A stretch of 64,000 nt of DNA from Mycolicibacterium frederiksbergense. GTDB lineage: Bacteria; Actinomycetota; Actinomycetes; Mycobacteriales; Mycobacteriaceae. The stretch's first letter is position 1. Each line of letters begins with the position of its first letter. The stretch is from positions 5,874,249 through 5,938,248 of the forward strand of contig NZ_CP038799.1 in assembly GCF_012223425.1 (NCBI RefSeq), given 5' to 3'. Position numbers and translations under genes: made by a program. The notes below the pieces were generated by a model. That model ran no database searches, was not told the origin of the DNA, and saw only the letters and a list, made by a program, of their open reading frames with translations. This document shows positions 26,378 to 35,075 of the stretch, in pieces.

Positions 26378-28042
26378 ATGACACAGGAGCTCGGCGATGA
26401 GGTGCGCCATGCGGACCTCGACAACGACCTTGATCGGCTGACTGCCACCAAGGAGACGCTGGAGGACTACACGCTGCGCTTCGCGCCGCGCAGCTACCGC
26501 AAATGGTCCACCCGGGTGGTGGGCATCTCGGCACTCGGCGGTATCGCCTACCTCGCCGATTTCGCGATCGGCGCCAATATCGGCATCGCCTACGGGACCA
26601 CCAACGCGTTGTGGGGAATTCTCATCTTCGCGGTCGTGGTGATGGTGACCGGATTTCCCCTCGCCTATTACGCGGCGCGCTACAACGTCGATCTCGACCT
26701 GATCACCCGCGGCAGCGGTTTCGGCTACTACGGGTCGGTGGTCACCAACGTCATCTTCGCGACGTTCACCTTCATCTTCTTCGCCCTCGAGGGCTCCATC
26801 ATGGCGCAGGGCCTCGAGCTCGGACTCGGGATACCGCTGTGGGTCGGTTATGCGCTGTCCACCATCGTCATCTTCCCGTTGGTCATCTACGGCATGAAAG
26901 TGCTTTCCACACTGCAGGTCTGGACCACGCCGCTGTGGCTGGTGCTGATGGTCGCGCCCTTCGTCTATCTGGTGGTCAGCCACCCCGAATCGGTCGGGGA
27001 GTTCTTCGCCTTCCAGGGTGAGAGCGGCACCGGCGGTTTCGACCTGGGCATGACGCTGCTGGCCGCCGGCGTGTGCCTGTCGCTGATCGTGCAGATCGCC
27101 GAACAGATCGACTACCTGCGCTTCATGCCGCCCCGGACACCGGAGAACAGCCGCAGCTGGTGGACGTGGATGTTCCTGGCCGGACCGGGCTGGGTGATCT
27201 TCGGCGCCATCAAACAGGTGGTGGGCCTGTTCCTGGCGGTGTACCTGATCGCCAACGTCTTCGACGGCGCCGTGGCGAACGCGAATGAACCCGTGCACCA
27301 GTTCCTGGAGATCTACCGCAACTTCCTGCCGCCGTGGCTGGCCATGACGCTGGCAGTCATCCTGGTGGTGATCAGCCAGGTCAAGATCAACGTCACCAAT
27401 GCCTACTCCGGCTCGCTGGCGTGGACCAACTCGTTCACCCGCGTCACCAAGCACTACCCCGGCCGGCTGGTGTTCCTCGCGTTCAACCTGCTGATCGCGC
27501 TGATCCTGATGGAAGCCAACATGTTCGCGTTCCTGAACTCCATCCTGGGGTTCTACGCCAACTGCGGTATCGCCTGGGTTGTGGTGGTGGCCTCCGACAT
27601 CGTGTTCAACAAGTACCTCTTGAAACTGTCGCCGATGCAGCCCGAGTTCCGCCGCGGCATGCTGTACGCGGTCAATCCGGTCGGGTTCGTCTCACTGTTC
27701 GTCGCTGCCGGGGTGTCGCTGCTGACATTCTTCGGCATGCTCGGCGAGGCCATCCGGCCGTACTCGCCGCTGGTGGCCATCGTGCTCGGCCTGGTGCTGC
27801 CACCGATCATTGCCGTCGCCACCAAGGGCCGGTACTATCTGCGCCGCACCGATGACGGCATCGACCTGCCGATGTACGACGAGCTCGGCAACCCGTCCGG
27901 AGAACACCTCAAATGCCATGTGTGCCATCACGACTACGAGCGGCCCGACATGATGAAATGTGAGACCCACGACGCGTTCGTCTGCTCGCTGTGCCTGTCG
28001 ACCGATAAGGTCGCCGACCACGTGCTGCCCGCCCAGTCCTAG
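26378..28042 (+). CDS. NCS1-like (purine-cytosine permease) transporter with Cys/His-rich cytosolic tail
   Basis: 554 aa, about twelve transmembrane helices from residue 45 to 485. The early segments (SALGGIAYLADFAIGANIGI and DLITRGSGFGYYGS) resemble cytosine/purine permeases. The last 45 residues are hydrophilic and carry CxxC-x11-CxxH-x4-CxxC (Cys 513, 516, 528, His 531, Cys 536, 539), a likely two-metal zinc module. Transport of a nucleobase or related compound is inferred from the family; the tail suggests regulation or a partner protein. It converges with an SDR gene, overlapping it by 4 nt. Confidence 0.82.
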   Translation: MTQELGDEVRHADLDNDLDRLTATKETLEDYTLRFAPRSYRKWSTRVVGISALGGIAYLADFAIGANIGIAYGTTNALWGILIFAVVVMVTGFPLAYYAARYNVDLDLITRGSGFGYYGSVVTNVIFATFTFIFFALEGSIMAQGLELGLGIPLWVGYALSTIVIFPLVIYGMKVLSTLQVWTTPLWLVLMVAPFVYLVVSHPESVGEFFAFQGESGTGGFDLGMTLLAAGVCLSLIVQIAEQIDYLRFMPPRTPENSRSWWTWMFLAGPGWVIFGAIKQVVGLFLAVYLIANVFDGAVANANEPVHQFLEIYRNFLPPWLAMTLAVILVVISQVKINVTNAYSGSLAWTNSFTRVTKHYPGRLVFLAFNLLIALILMEANMFAFLNSILGFYANCGIAWVVVVASDIVFNKYLLKLSPMQPEFRRGMLYAVNPVGFVSLFVAAGVSLLTFFGMLGEAIRPYSPLVAIVLGLVLPPIIAVATKGRYYLRRTDDGIDLPMYDELGNPSGEHLKCHVCHHDYERPDMMKCETHDAFVCSLCLSTDKVADHVLPAQS

Positions 28043-28932
28043 CCCGGAACGGCCGGGTATCGCCCGTCCTCCTTGGGAAAATGCGGACGCAGCGCGGCGG
28101 CGAAGACGCGGTCGAGCGTGCGGTCGGGTAGCAACGGCAGCCACCGGATCATGGCCGCTTCGCGGCCGACCGTATAGCGCGTGCGCGGCTTGCGCACGGT
28201 GACCGCCTTGACGATCACCTCGGCCGCGGCGCCTGCGGGCAAGCCCGACTCGGTGGACGACACCGCCTGTGCGTTCACTGCCTGCAACAGTGCCCCGTAG
28301 CGCCGACTCTGCGCCGGGGTCATGGCCGACACCGACTCGCCGGCCGTGGCGATCGCGCGCCCGAGCATCTCCGTGCGCACGGCCCCCGGTTCGATCACCA
28401 CCACCCCGACACCGAATGGAGCCATCTCGCGTCGCAGTGCGTCGCTGACGGCTTCGAGCGCGAACTTCGTTGCGGCATAAGGACCATAGGTGGCCATCGC
28501 GACCCGGCCGCCGACCGAGCTGATGTTGATCACCCGGCCTTTGGAACGCATGAGCGCCGGCAGCAGCATCTGGGTGACGGCCACCTGACCGAAGAGGTTG
28601 ACCTCGAACATGCGTCGCCATTCGTCGATCGCGAACACCTCGATCGGCACGTTGGCCTGGACGGCGGCGTTGTTCACCAGCGCCCGCAGTGTCCGCCCCT
28701 GCGGGTCGTCGTTCACCCGGGCGGCCAGCGCCGCGATGTGGTCCGCTTCGGTGATGTCGAGGATGAGCGGCTCGATACCGGGTTCCCGGATCGCGTCGCC
28801 GTCCTGCTCGCGCCGGACACCGGCAAGCACATGGAACCCCCGCCCGGCCAGTGCGCGTGCCGTGGCGGCGCCGATGCCTGTGGACGCTCCGGTGACCACG
28901 GCCAACTCCCGGAATTCAGATGACGTTGTCAT
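28039..28932 (-). CDS. Short-chain dehydrogenase/reductase
   Basis: 297 aa classical SDR: cofactor motif VVTGASTGIGAATA, NNAAV, catalytic Ser in VINISSVGGR and YAATK (Tyr/Lys). It reduces or oxidises a hydroxyl/carbonyl with NAD(P); the substrate is unknown. It is divergent from a TetR regulator. The start codon (28932) lies inside a 23-bp perfect palindrome, pointing to direct repression by that TetR. Confidence 0.9.
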   Translation of the reverse strand: MTTSSEFRELAVVTGASTGIGAATARALAGRGFHVLAGVRREQDGDAIREPGIEPLILDITEADHIAALAARVNDDPQGRTLRALVNNAAVQANVPIEVFAIDEWRRMFEVNLFGQVAVTQMLLPALMRSKGRVINISSVGGRVAMATYGPYAATKFALEAVSDALRREMAPFGVGVVVIEPGAVRTEMLGRAIATAGESVSAMTPAQSRRYGALLQAVNAQAVSSTESGLPAGAAAEVIVKAVTVRKPRTRYTVGREAAMIRWLPLLPDRTLDRVFAAALRPHFPKEDGRYPAVPG

Positions 28933-28937
28933 CTGAA
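28915..28937. promoter_or_regulatory. Perfect palindromic operator over the SDR start codon
   Basis: Arms TTCAGATGAC and GTCATCTGAA (10 bp, perfect) with spacer GTT. It covers the SDR ATG (28930-28932). A related half-site pair follows at 28949-28962 (TGTCAGATGACA and an overlapping TGACAATGTCA), closer to the TetR start. This is the classic layout of a TetR operator. Confidence 0.75.
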
Positions 28938-28948
28938 AGAGGCTACGC

Positions 28949-28962
28949 TGTCAGATGACAAT
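28949..28962. promoter_or_regulatory. Second, partial operator-like element before tetR
   Basis: GTCAGATGACAATGTC repeats the GTCA...TGAC half-site vocabulary of the main palindrome, 20 bp before the TetR ATG at 28982. It probably serves autoregulation. Confidence 0.4.
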
Positions 28963-28981
28963 GTCAACATAGGATGGGCGC

Positions 28982-29554
28982 ATGGTGACCCGCGTTGAAT
29001 CAGCCGCCGCCACCCGACGCACCCTGCTCGACGACGCCGCCGAACTACTCGACAGCGGAGGCCCCGACGCCGTGACCCTGCGTGAGGTCGGCGCGCGGGC
29101 GGGCCTCAGCCGCGGTGCGCCCTACCGGCACTTCGCGAACAAGGAAAACCTGCTGACGGCGGTCGCCACCGAGGGCTGGGAGCGCATCGGCGATCGCATG
29201 CACGCCCTGCGGACAGACTCCCGGCTCCTCCCCGCCGACACGCTCCGCACCGCACTCCTCGGCGTCATCGAGATCAGCCGGCGCCAGCCGCACCTGTACC
29301 ACCTGATGTTCAGCGCACCCGCTACAGACCCCACCGCGGTGGCCCGCGCCGCGCAACGCATGTGCGATGAGTTCACCGACATCGTCGCCGCGGTCGTCGG
29401 CGAACAGCACGCGCAGCGCTGCGCGGCCTTACTACTGACCGGCGCACACGGTGCAGCAGGGCTGGAATTGAGCGGCCTGCTCAGCAACGACAAATGGCAC
29501 ACCACCGCCGAGGAACTCACCGACAGCCTGATCGCTGCGATCGCCCAGGCCTAG
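28982..29554 (+). CDS. TetR-family transcriptional regulator
   Basis: 190 aa. The N-terminal HTH reads VTLREVGARAGLSRGAPYRHFANKENLL, an unmistakable TetR signature; the remainder is an all-helical ligand domain with a C-terminal region of the WHG type. It is divergent from the SDR gene and separated from it by the palindromes at 28915-28962. The inducing ligand is unknown. Its stop overlaps the pdxT stop by 4 nt (convergent). Confidence 0.9.
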   Translation: MVTRVESAAATRRTLLDDAAELLDSGGPDAVTLREVGARAGLSRGAPYRHFANKENLLTAVATEGWERIGDRMHALRTDSRLLPADTLRTALLGVIEISRRQPHLYHLMFSAPATDPTAVARAAQRMCDEFTDIVAAVVGEQHAQRCAALLLTGAHGAAGLELSGLLSNDKWHTTAEELTDSLIAAIAQA

Positions 29555-30141
29555 CGGCCGGCCACCATGTCGACGAACATCGCGTGCACCCGCCGGTCGC
29601 CGGTCATCTCGGGGTGGAAGGAAGTGGCGAGCATCCGGCCCTGGCGTACCGCCACCGGATGACCGGCCGCCGTGGCCAGCACCTCGACCTCGGGTCCGAC
29701 CCGTTCCACCCACGGGGCCCGGATGAACACCGCATGCACCGGACCGTCGATACCGGTGAACATCAGGTCCTCCTCGAAGGAATCGACCTGACGACCGAAA
29801 GCATTGCGGCGCACCGTCATGTCTATGCCGCCCAGTGGTAGCGCCTCGCGCCCGGGAACCCCGGCATCCAGGATCTCCCCGGCCAGCAGGATCATTCCCG
29901 CGCACGAGCCGTAGGCGGGCATCCCGTCTCGCAGCAACCCTCGCAGCGGCTCCAGTAGCTCGAACTCCCGCAGCAGGTGACTCATCGCCGTGGACTCGCC
30001 ACCCGGAATGACAAGCGCGTCGACGGATTGCAACTCGGCGAGACGCCGCACCGTGACGGCCTCGGCGCCGGCTTCGTTCAATGCCGCCAGATGCTCACGG
30101 GTGTCGCCCTGCAGGGCGAGCACCCCGACAGCGACGCTCAC
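29551..30141 (-). CDS. pdxT: Pyridoxal 5'-phosphate synthase glutaminase subunit PdxT
   Basis: 196 aa class I glutamine amidotransferase. The nucleophile Cys is in AYGSCAGMILLA, the Gly-rich GGESTAMSHLL supplies the oxyanion site, and the His/Glu pair is in TSFHPEMTGD. It releases ammonia from glutamine for PdxS. Its GTG/ATG start overlaps the tesB stop by 4 nt, so it is coupled to the thioesterase that separates it from pdxS. Confidence 0.95.
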   Translation of the reverse strand: MSVAVGVLALQGDTREHLAALNEAGAEAVTVRRLAELQSVDALVIPGGESTAMSHLLREFELLEPLRGLLRDGMPAYGSCAGMILLAGEILDAGVPGREALPLGGIDMTVRRNAFGRQVDSFEEDLMFTGIDGPVHAVFIRAPWVERVGPEVEVLATAAGHPVAVRQGRMLATSFHPEMTGDRRVHAMFVDMVAGR

Positions 30142-30986
30142 TGGCCGGGTGGGGTGAAACCACGCTGATAGCGGGTCAGCCCCTCCTGCATCACCGACGC
30201 GACCATCTCGCCGTACTGGTTGAACAGCTTGCCCTCGGTGAGCGCACGCCCGCCGCAGGCCGACGGCGAGGACTGGTCATAGAGCAGCCACTCATCGGCG
30301 CGGAACGGCCGCATGAACCACATCGCGTGATCCAGCGACGCGATCATCAGATGCTTGCGCTCGTCGGGGTGATTGACCTGTGCCGAACCCAGCAGCGTCA
30401 GATCGCTCAAGTAGGCCAGCGCGCAGATGTGCAGCACCGGGTCATCCGGCAGCGGATCGCGGTGGCGGAACCACACCTGCTGCTGAGAAGCCTTGCCCGG
30501 CAACCGGTTCACCTGATCGCGGGGGACGATACGCACGTCCCATTCATCGAACTGGCGGAAACTGGCGTCGTCGAAGACCTTCGAGTTGGTCTTGAATCCG
30601 GGAATGTCATCGGGTGCGGGCGCCGACGGCATGGCGTCCTGGTGCTCGATACCGCTCTGATCGGTCTGGAACGACGCCGACATGCTGAAGATGGTCTGCC
30701 CGTGCTGGACGACACTCACCCGGCGGGTGGCGAACGATCCGCCGTCACGGATCCGTTCCACCAGGTACACCGACGGTGCGCGGGCATCTCCGGGGCGCAG
30801 GAAGTAGCCGTGCAGCGAGTGCACCTGAAACTTCGGATCCACCGTGCGCACCGCCGACACCAGCGACTGGCCGGCCACATGCCCGCCGAAGGTGCGCTGC
30901 AGGAAGCCGGACTCCGGGCTGAACACCCCGCCGCGGTAGATGTCGACTTCCAGTTGCTCGAGGTCGAGGATCTCTTCGATCGACAC
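30138..30986 (-). CDS. tesB: Acyl-CoA thioesterase II
   Basis: 282 aa double-hotdog TesB-type thioesterase. The start is the GTG at 30986, 7 nt after the pdxS stop; the longer open frame overlaps pdxS. Family motifs include GGHVAGQSLVSAVRTV, SLHGYFLRPGD and ASLDHAMWFMRPFRADEW, the last holding a predicted catalytic Asp. It hydrolyses acyl-CoA to the free acid and CoA. The interposition between pdxS and pdxT also occurs in M. tuberculosis (Rv2605c). Confidence 0.92.
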   Translation of the reverse strand: MSIEEILDLEQLEVDIYRGGVFSPESGFLQRTFGGHVAGQSLVSAVRTVDPKFQVHSLHGYFLRPGDARAPSVYLVERIRDGGSFATRRVSVVQHGQTIFSMSASFQTDQSGIEHQDAMPSAPAPDDIPGFKTNSKVFDDASFRQFDEWDVRIVPRDQVNRLPGKASQQQVWFRHRDPLPDDPVLHICALAYLSDLTLLGSAQVNHPDERKHLMIASLDHAMWFMRPFRADEWLLYDQSSPSACGGRALTEGKLFNQYGEMVASVMQEGLTRYQRGFTPPGQ

Positions 30987-30993
30987 AGGCGGA

Positions 30994-31899
30994 CTACCAG
31001 CCGCGTTCGGCGAGCCGGTGGGGCTGCGCAATGTCCTCCACGTTGATACCGACCATGGCCTCGCCGAGCCCGCGCGACACCTTGGCCAGCACATCGGGAT
31101 CGTCGTAGAAGGTGGTGGCCTTCACGATCGCCGCGGCACGTGCGGCCGGGTCACCGGACTTGAAGATGCCCGAGCCCACGAACACGCCCTCGGCACCGAG
31201 TTGCATCATCATCGCCGCATCCGCCGGCGTGGCGATACCGCCGGCGGTGAACATCGTCACCGGCAGCTTGCCCGCCCGGGCCACCTCGACCACGAGGTCG
31301 TAGGGGGCCTGCAACTCCTTGGCCGCCACGAACAACTCGTCCTCGCTCAGCGAACCCAGCCGGCGGATCTCGCCACCGATGGAACGCATGTGCGTGGTCG
31401 CATTCGACACGTCGCCGGTGCCGGCCTCACCCTTGGAACGGATCATCGCCGCGCCCTCGGTGATCCGGCGCAGCGCCTCACCCAGGTTGGTCGCCCCGCA
31501 CACGAACGGCACGGTGAACTTCCACTTGTCGATGTGGTTGGCGTAATCGGCCGGGGTCAGCACCTCGGACTCGTCGATGTAGTCCACCCCGAGGCTCTGC
31601 AGGATCTGCGCCTCCACGAAATGCCCGATGCGCACCTTGGCCATCACCGGGATGGTGACCGCGGCGATGATGCCCTCGATCATGTCCGGGTCGCTCATCC
31701 GCGAGACGCCACCCTGGGCGCGGATATCGGCGGGCACCCGCTCCAGCGCCATGACCGCCACCGCGCCGGCGGCCTCGGCGATGCGCGCCTGCTCGGGGGT
31801 GACGACGTCCATGATGACCCCGCCCTTGAGCATCTCGGCCATCCCGCGCTTCACCCGCGCGGTGCCGGTCTGACTACCGGAACCAGGTGCGGTTTCCAT
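30994..31899 (-). CDS. pdxS: Pyridoxal 5'-phosphate synthase subunit PdxS
   Basis: 301 aa (beta/alpha)8 PLP synthase. Conserved segments GMAEMLKGGVIMDVV, PVMAKVRIGHFVEAQ (active Lys) and MIRSKGEAGTGDV (second Lys) are all present. It builds PLP from ribose 5-phosphate, glyceraldehyde 3-phosphate and ammonia from PdxT. I place the start at the ATG at 31899, preceded by AAGGAG; the GTG at 31914 lies before that site. An 11-bp palindrome ACTGATTCAGT lies at 31921-31931 upstream. Confidence 0.96.
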   Translation of the reverse strand: METAPGSGSQTGTARVKRGMAEMLKGGVIMDVVTPEQARIAEAAGAVAVMALERVPADIRAQGGVSRMSDPDMIEGIIAAVTIPVMAKVRIGHFVEAQILQSLGVDYIDESEVLTPADYANHIDKWKFTVPFVCGATNLGEALRRITEGAAMIRSKGEAGTGDVSNATTHMRSIGGEIRRLGSLSEDELFVAAKELQAPYDLVVEVARAGKLPVTMFTAGGIATPADAAMMMQLGAEGVFVGSGIFKSGDPAARAAAIVKATTFYDDPDVLAKVSRGLGEAMVGINVEDIAQPHRLAERGW

Positions 31900-31966
31900 C
31901 GCTATCTCCTTCACATCGCTACTGATTCAGTCTAAGGGTGGTGACAAATCAATTGGATCCGCAGTC

Positions 31967-33001
31967 TCAGCGGATCAGCTGAGGCTGCGTACCGGGTCCG
32001 GCACCCCGCACGTCGGCCAGTTCACCGGCCTGTGCCAGTAGTTCGCCGAGCTGCAGCGGATACACGGTTTCCCCCTTGGCGACCAGCTCGCCGATCATTG
32101 TCTCATCGCACCATCGGTGACCGTGAATGTAGCGACGCTCCAGGGCGGTGTGACCTGTGGTAGAGGGTTCGAAGCGGGTGGTCCGGTGCACGAAGAACAG
32201 TTCCTCGCTGCGCATCACCGACCCGTTGAAGTTGATGACGGCCTCCCGCCGCCACACCGGGCCCACCAGCTCGGCCGGCGACACGGACAGCCCCGTCTCC
32301 TCGGCCAGCTCCCGCGCCGCGGTCTCGGCGAGCTCTTCCCCGGCCTCCACCGCACCGCCGACGGTGAACCACCAGCGCCGCGCGCCCGCACCCACGCGGG
32401 CCGGGTCGGAGCCACAGAACAACAGCACGTTGCCGTCCTCGTCGAGCAGCATGACCCTGGCCGAGACCCGCCTGCTGAACTGACCGGAATCGCGAGCCGC
32501 CGGACCCGCCCGCTCCGCAATCTCGAAGTACGTCGGCAGCGCCGCGGTGCCGCCGAGGTGCAGCAGTCGCACCAGCGGACGGTCCCGCAAGGCCAGGGTG
32601 TCGCGCACGGCGTCGTTGTGGAACCGGCGGGCCAGCAGCACCCGGGCTTCCGCATCGGCGAGTTCGGCAACCAGTGCCACCGGCAACGACAGCGGGTCGA
32701 CGGTCTCCAGCGCGGCCGACAACTCGTTCTCCGCGGCCTCGCGCATGGCGCGGGGCGCTCGTTCGGCGGCATCGGCCAGGGCAGCCAGCCGTTTGCCCTC
32801 CGGCGCCCGCCCGTAGGCGTCGACGGCGACCGCACGGGCGACCACGGCGCGCCGCGCCAACAGACCGTCCAGCGCCTGCCAGGACAGGTCGTAGCGCACG
32901 TGCAGGCGATCCAGCCGGTTCGCCGTCAAGTAGGCCCAGCTGCCGAGCAGCAACAGCACGACGCCGAGGAGGACCAGCAGCACGATCACGATCCAGCTCA
33001 C
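31967..33001 (-). CDS. Membrane-anchored Nudix hydrolase (Rv2609c-like)
   Basis: 344 aa. An N-terminal helix (residues 3-24) anchors a helical region and a C-terminal Nudix domain. The Nudix box is complete: Gly-x5-Glu-x7-Arg-Glu-Leu-x-Glu-Glu-x-Gly-Leu, around GGAVEAGEE and RELAEETGL. It should hydrolyse a nucleoside-diphosphate-linked compound. It overlaps pimA by 4 nt, so it belongs to the PIM operon, though its role there is unknown. Confidence 0.88.
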   Translation of the reverse strand: MSWIVIVLLVLLGVVLLLLGSWAYLTANRLDRLHVRYDLSWQALDGLLARRAVVARAVAVDAYGRAPEGKRLAALADAAERAPRAMREAAENELSAALETVDPLSLPVALVAELADAEARVLLARRFHNDAVRDTLALRDRPLVRLLHLGGTAALPTYFEIAERAGPAARDSGQFSRRVSARVMLLDEDGNVLLFCGSDPARVGAGARRWWFTVGGAVEAGEELAETAARELAEETGLSVSPAELVGPVWRREAVINFNGSVMRSEELFFVHRTTRFEPSTTGHTALERRYIHGHRWCDETMIGELVAKGETVYPLQLGELLAQAGELADVRGAGPGTQPQLIR

Positions 33002-34128
33002 GTCGCCACCTGGACCTTGGCTCCCACGCTGCTCACCGTCTCGTACACCCGCATGATCTCGCCGGCCACCACCGACCAGTCGTAGCGCTGCACCGCCTCC
33101 GACGCCGCGGCCACATACTGCTTGCGCGCCTGGTCATCGCCGAGCAACTCGATCAGGCTGGTGGCCAACGCATCCGAGTCGCCGACCGGCACCAGTCGGC
33201 CGGCTTCGCCGTCGTTCAGCACCCGCCGAAACGCGTCGAGATCACTGGCCACCACCGCGGTGCCGGCGGCCATCGCCTCCACCAGCACGATCCCGAAACT
33301 CTCACCGCCGGTGTTGGGGGCGCAGTAGAGGTCGACACTGCGCAGCGCCGAGGCCTTGGTGGTGTCGTCGACGGCCCCGAGGAACCGCAGGTTCGCCGCG
33401 CACTCGCCGGCTTCCTCGGCCAGTTCCTGCTCATCGCCGCGGCCGACCACCAGCACCTCGACGTCGGGGAATTCGGCCACCAGCCGCGGCAGCGCGCCCA
33501 GCAGGACCGCCATCCCCTTGCGCGGCTCGTCGAACCGGCCGAGGAACAGTATCGAGCGCCCCGGCCGCGGGTAGCCCTGAAGCGTCGGCGCCGAAGCGAA
33601 CTCCGAAACCGTGACGCCGTTGGGGATTTCGACGGCGTCGGAGCCCAGGGCCTCCATCTGCCAGCGCCGCGCGAGGTCAGACACCGCGATACGGCCGACG
33701 ATCTTCTCGTTGAGCGGGCGCAGCATGCCCTGAAACACGCTCAGCGTCAACGATTTGGTGGTCGAGGTGTGGAAGGTCGCGACGATCGGGCCCTCGGCGA
33801 TCATCAGCGCCAGCATGGACACGCTCGGCGCGTTCGGCTCGTGCAGGTGCAGCACATCGAAATCTCCGCCGATGAGCCACTTCTTGACCTTGCGGTGGGT
33901 GGCGGGCCCGAACCGCAGCCGTGCGACGGATCCGTTGTAGGGAATGGGGACGGCCCGCCCGCCGGACACCACGTAGTCGGGCAGGTGCGTGCCGGCGTCG
34001 GCCGTGGACGGGGCCAGCACGCTGACGTGGTGGCCGCCGGCCAGGAACACCTCGGCCAGTTGCAGCACATGGGCCTGCACACCGCCGTGCACGTCGAACG
34101 AGTACGGGCACACCATCCCGATACGCAT
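32998..34128 (-). CDS. pimA: Phosphatidylinositol alpha-mannosyltransferase PimA
   Basis: 376 aa GT-B fold (GT4) enzyme. N-terminal MRIGMVCPYSFDVHGGVQAH, donor-site LFLGRFDEPRKGMAVLL and the E-x7-E segment ESFGIVLVEAMAAGT are diagnostic. It adds the first mannose from GDP-mannose to phosphatidylinositol on the inner face of the plasma membrane, starting PIM, LM and LAM synthesis. It overlaps the patA stop by one base (TGATG). Confidence 0.96.
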   Translation of the reverse strand: MRIGMVCPYSFDVHGGVQAHVLQLAEVFLAGGHHVSVLAPSTADAGTHLPDYVVSGGRAVPIPYNGSVARLRFGPATHRKVKKWLIGGDFDVLHLHEPNAPSVSMLALMIAEGPIVATFHTSTTKSLTLSVFQGMLRPLNEKIVGRIAVSDLARRWQMEALGSDAVEIPNGVTVSEFASAPTLQGYPRPGRSILFLGRFDEPRKGMAVLLGALPRLVAEFPDVEVLVVGRGDEQELAEEAGECAANLRFLGAVDDTTKASALRSVDLYCAPNTGGESFGIVLVEAMAAGTAVVASDLDAFRRVLNDGEAGRLVPVGDSDALATSLIELLGDDQARKQYVAAASEAVQRYDWSVVAGEIMRVYETVSSVGAKVQVAT

Positions 34129-35075
34129 CAGCGCTCCAGACGGGCGCGGCGCTCGTCAGAAAGGTCGGCGAGCCACTGCGGTTGCAGCATGTGCCAATCG
34201 GCGGGATAGTCGGCGATCCCGGCGGCAAAGTGATCGGCCAGGGCCTGGGTGATGACGCCGATGTCGCCCGACGACGTGTCCAGCGGCGGGTGCAGCCGAA
34301 GACCCCACCCGTCACCTTCGAACCAGGTGTGCGCCGGCAGCAGGGCTGCGCCGGTCTCACACGCCAGCTTCGCCGGCCCCGACGGCAGCCGGGTCTGCTC
34401 ACCGAAGAAATCGACCGGAACCCCCGAGCGGGTCAGGTCACGGTCGGACATCAGGCACACCAGTCCGTTGTCGTTGAGCCGGTCGGCCAGGATCTCCGCG
34501 GGCGGCCTCGCTCCCCCGGTCAGCGGCAGCACCTCGAAGCCCAGGCTCTCGCGGTAGGCGACGAACCGGTTGTAGAGCGACTCCGGTTTCAGCCGCTCGG
34601 CCACCGTGGCGAACTGTCCGTAGGTGTTCGTCAGCCACACCCCGGCGATGTCCCAGTTACCGCTGTGCGGCAACGCGAACACCACACCGCGGCCGGCCGC
34701 CAGTGCGTCCTCGACATGCCGCTGTCCCTCGATGCGCTCCTGCACCTGCGCGGCGACGTCCCGATGGTTCATCGACGGCAGCCGGAACGCCTCGCGCCAG
34801 TATCGCCCGTAGGAGGCCAGCGAGGCGCGCACCAGACTGCCCGGCACCTGTGCGGCGGGCACGCCGAGCACCCGGCCCAGGTTCTTGCGCAACTGCTCGG
34901 GTCCCCCGCCGCGCGCCGCGTACAGCGCGCCGGCATCGAACATGTTGCGGGCCGCGAACTCCGGCATCGCCCGCACCATGCGCCAGCCCGTCGCGTATCC
35001 GAGATCGGACAACTGCCCACCCAGCGGAACCCGGAAGCCGCCGAACTTGGGCAGCCCCGATGTCGGCGTGCTCAC
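34128..35075 (-). CDS. patA: Phosphatidylinositol mannoside acyltransferase
   Basis: 315 aa lysophospholipid-acyltransferase-like protein. The HX4D motif is HSGNWD, and VCLMSDRDL further on fits the HtrB/LpxL-like family. It acylates the first mannose of PIM using acyl-CoA. The GTG at 35075 overlaps the pgsA1 stop by 4 nt; an open frame continues upstream but lies over pgsA1. Position matches M. tuberculosis Rv2611c. Confidence 0.93.
   Translation of the reverse strand: MSTPTSGLPKFGGFRVPLGGQLSDLGYATGWRMVRAMPEFAARNMFDAGALYAARGGGPEQLRKNLGRVLGVPAAQVPGSLVRASLASYGRYWREAFRLPSMNHRDVAAQVQERIEGQRHVEDALAAGRGVVFALPHSGNWDIAGVWLTNTYGQFATVAERLKPESLYNRFVAYRESLGFEVLPLTGGARPPAEILADRLNDNGLVCLMSDRDLTRSGVPVDFFGEQTRLPSGPAKLACETGAALLPAHTWFEGDGWGLRLHPPLDTSSGDIGVITQALADHFAAGIADYPADWHMLQPQWLADLSDERRARLER

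Noticed and set aside
31921..31931. ACTGATTCAGT palindrome upstream of pdxS as a PdxR operator
   Set aside because: It is only 11 bp with 5-bp arms and no pdxR gene is nearby; kept as a note, not listed as an operator.
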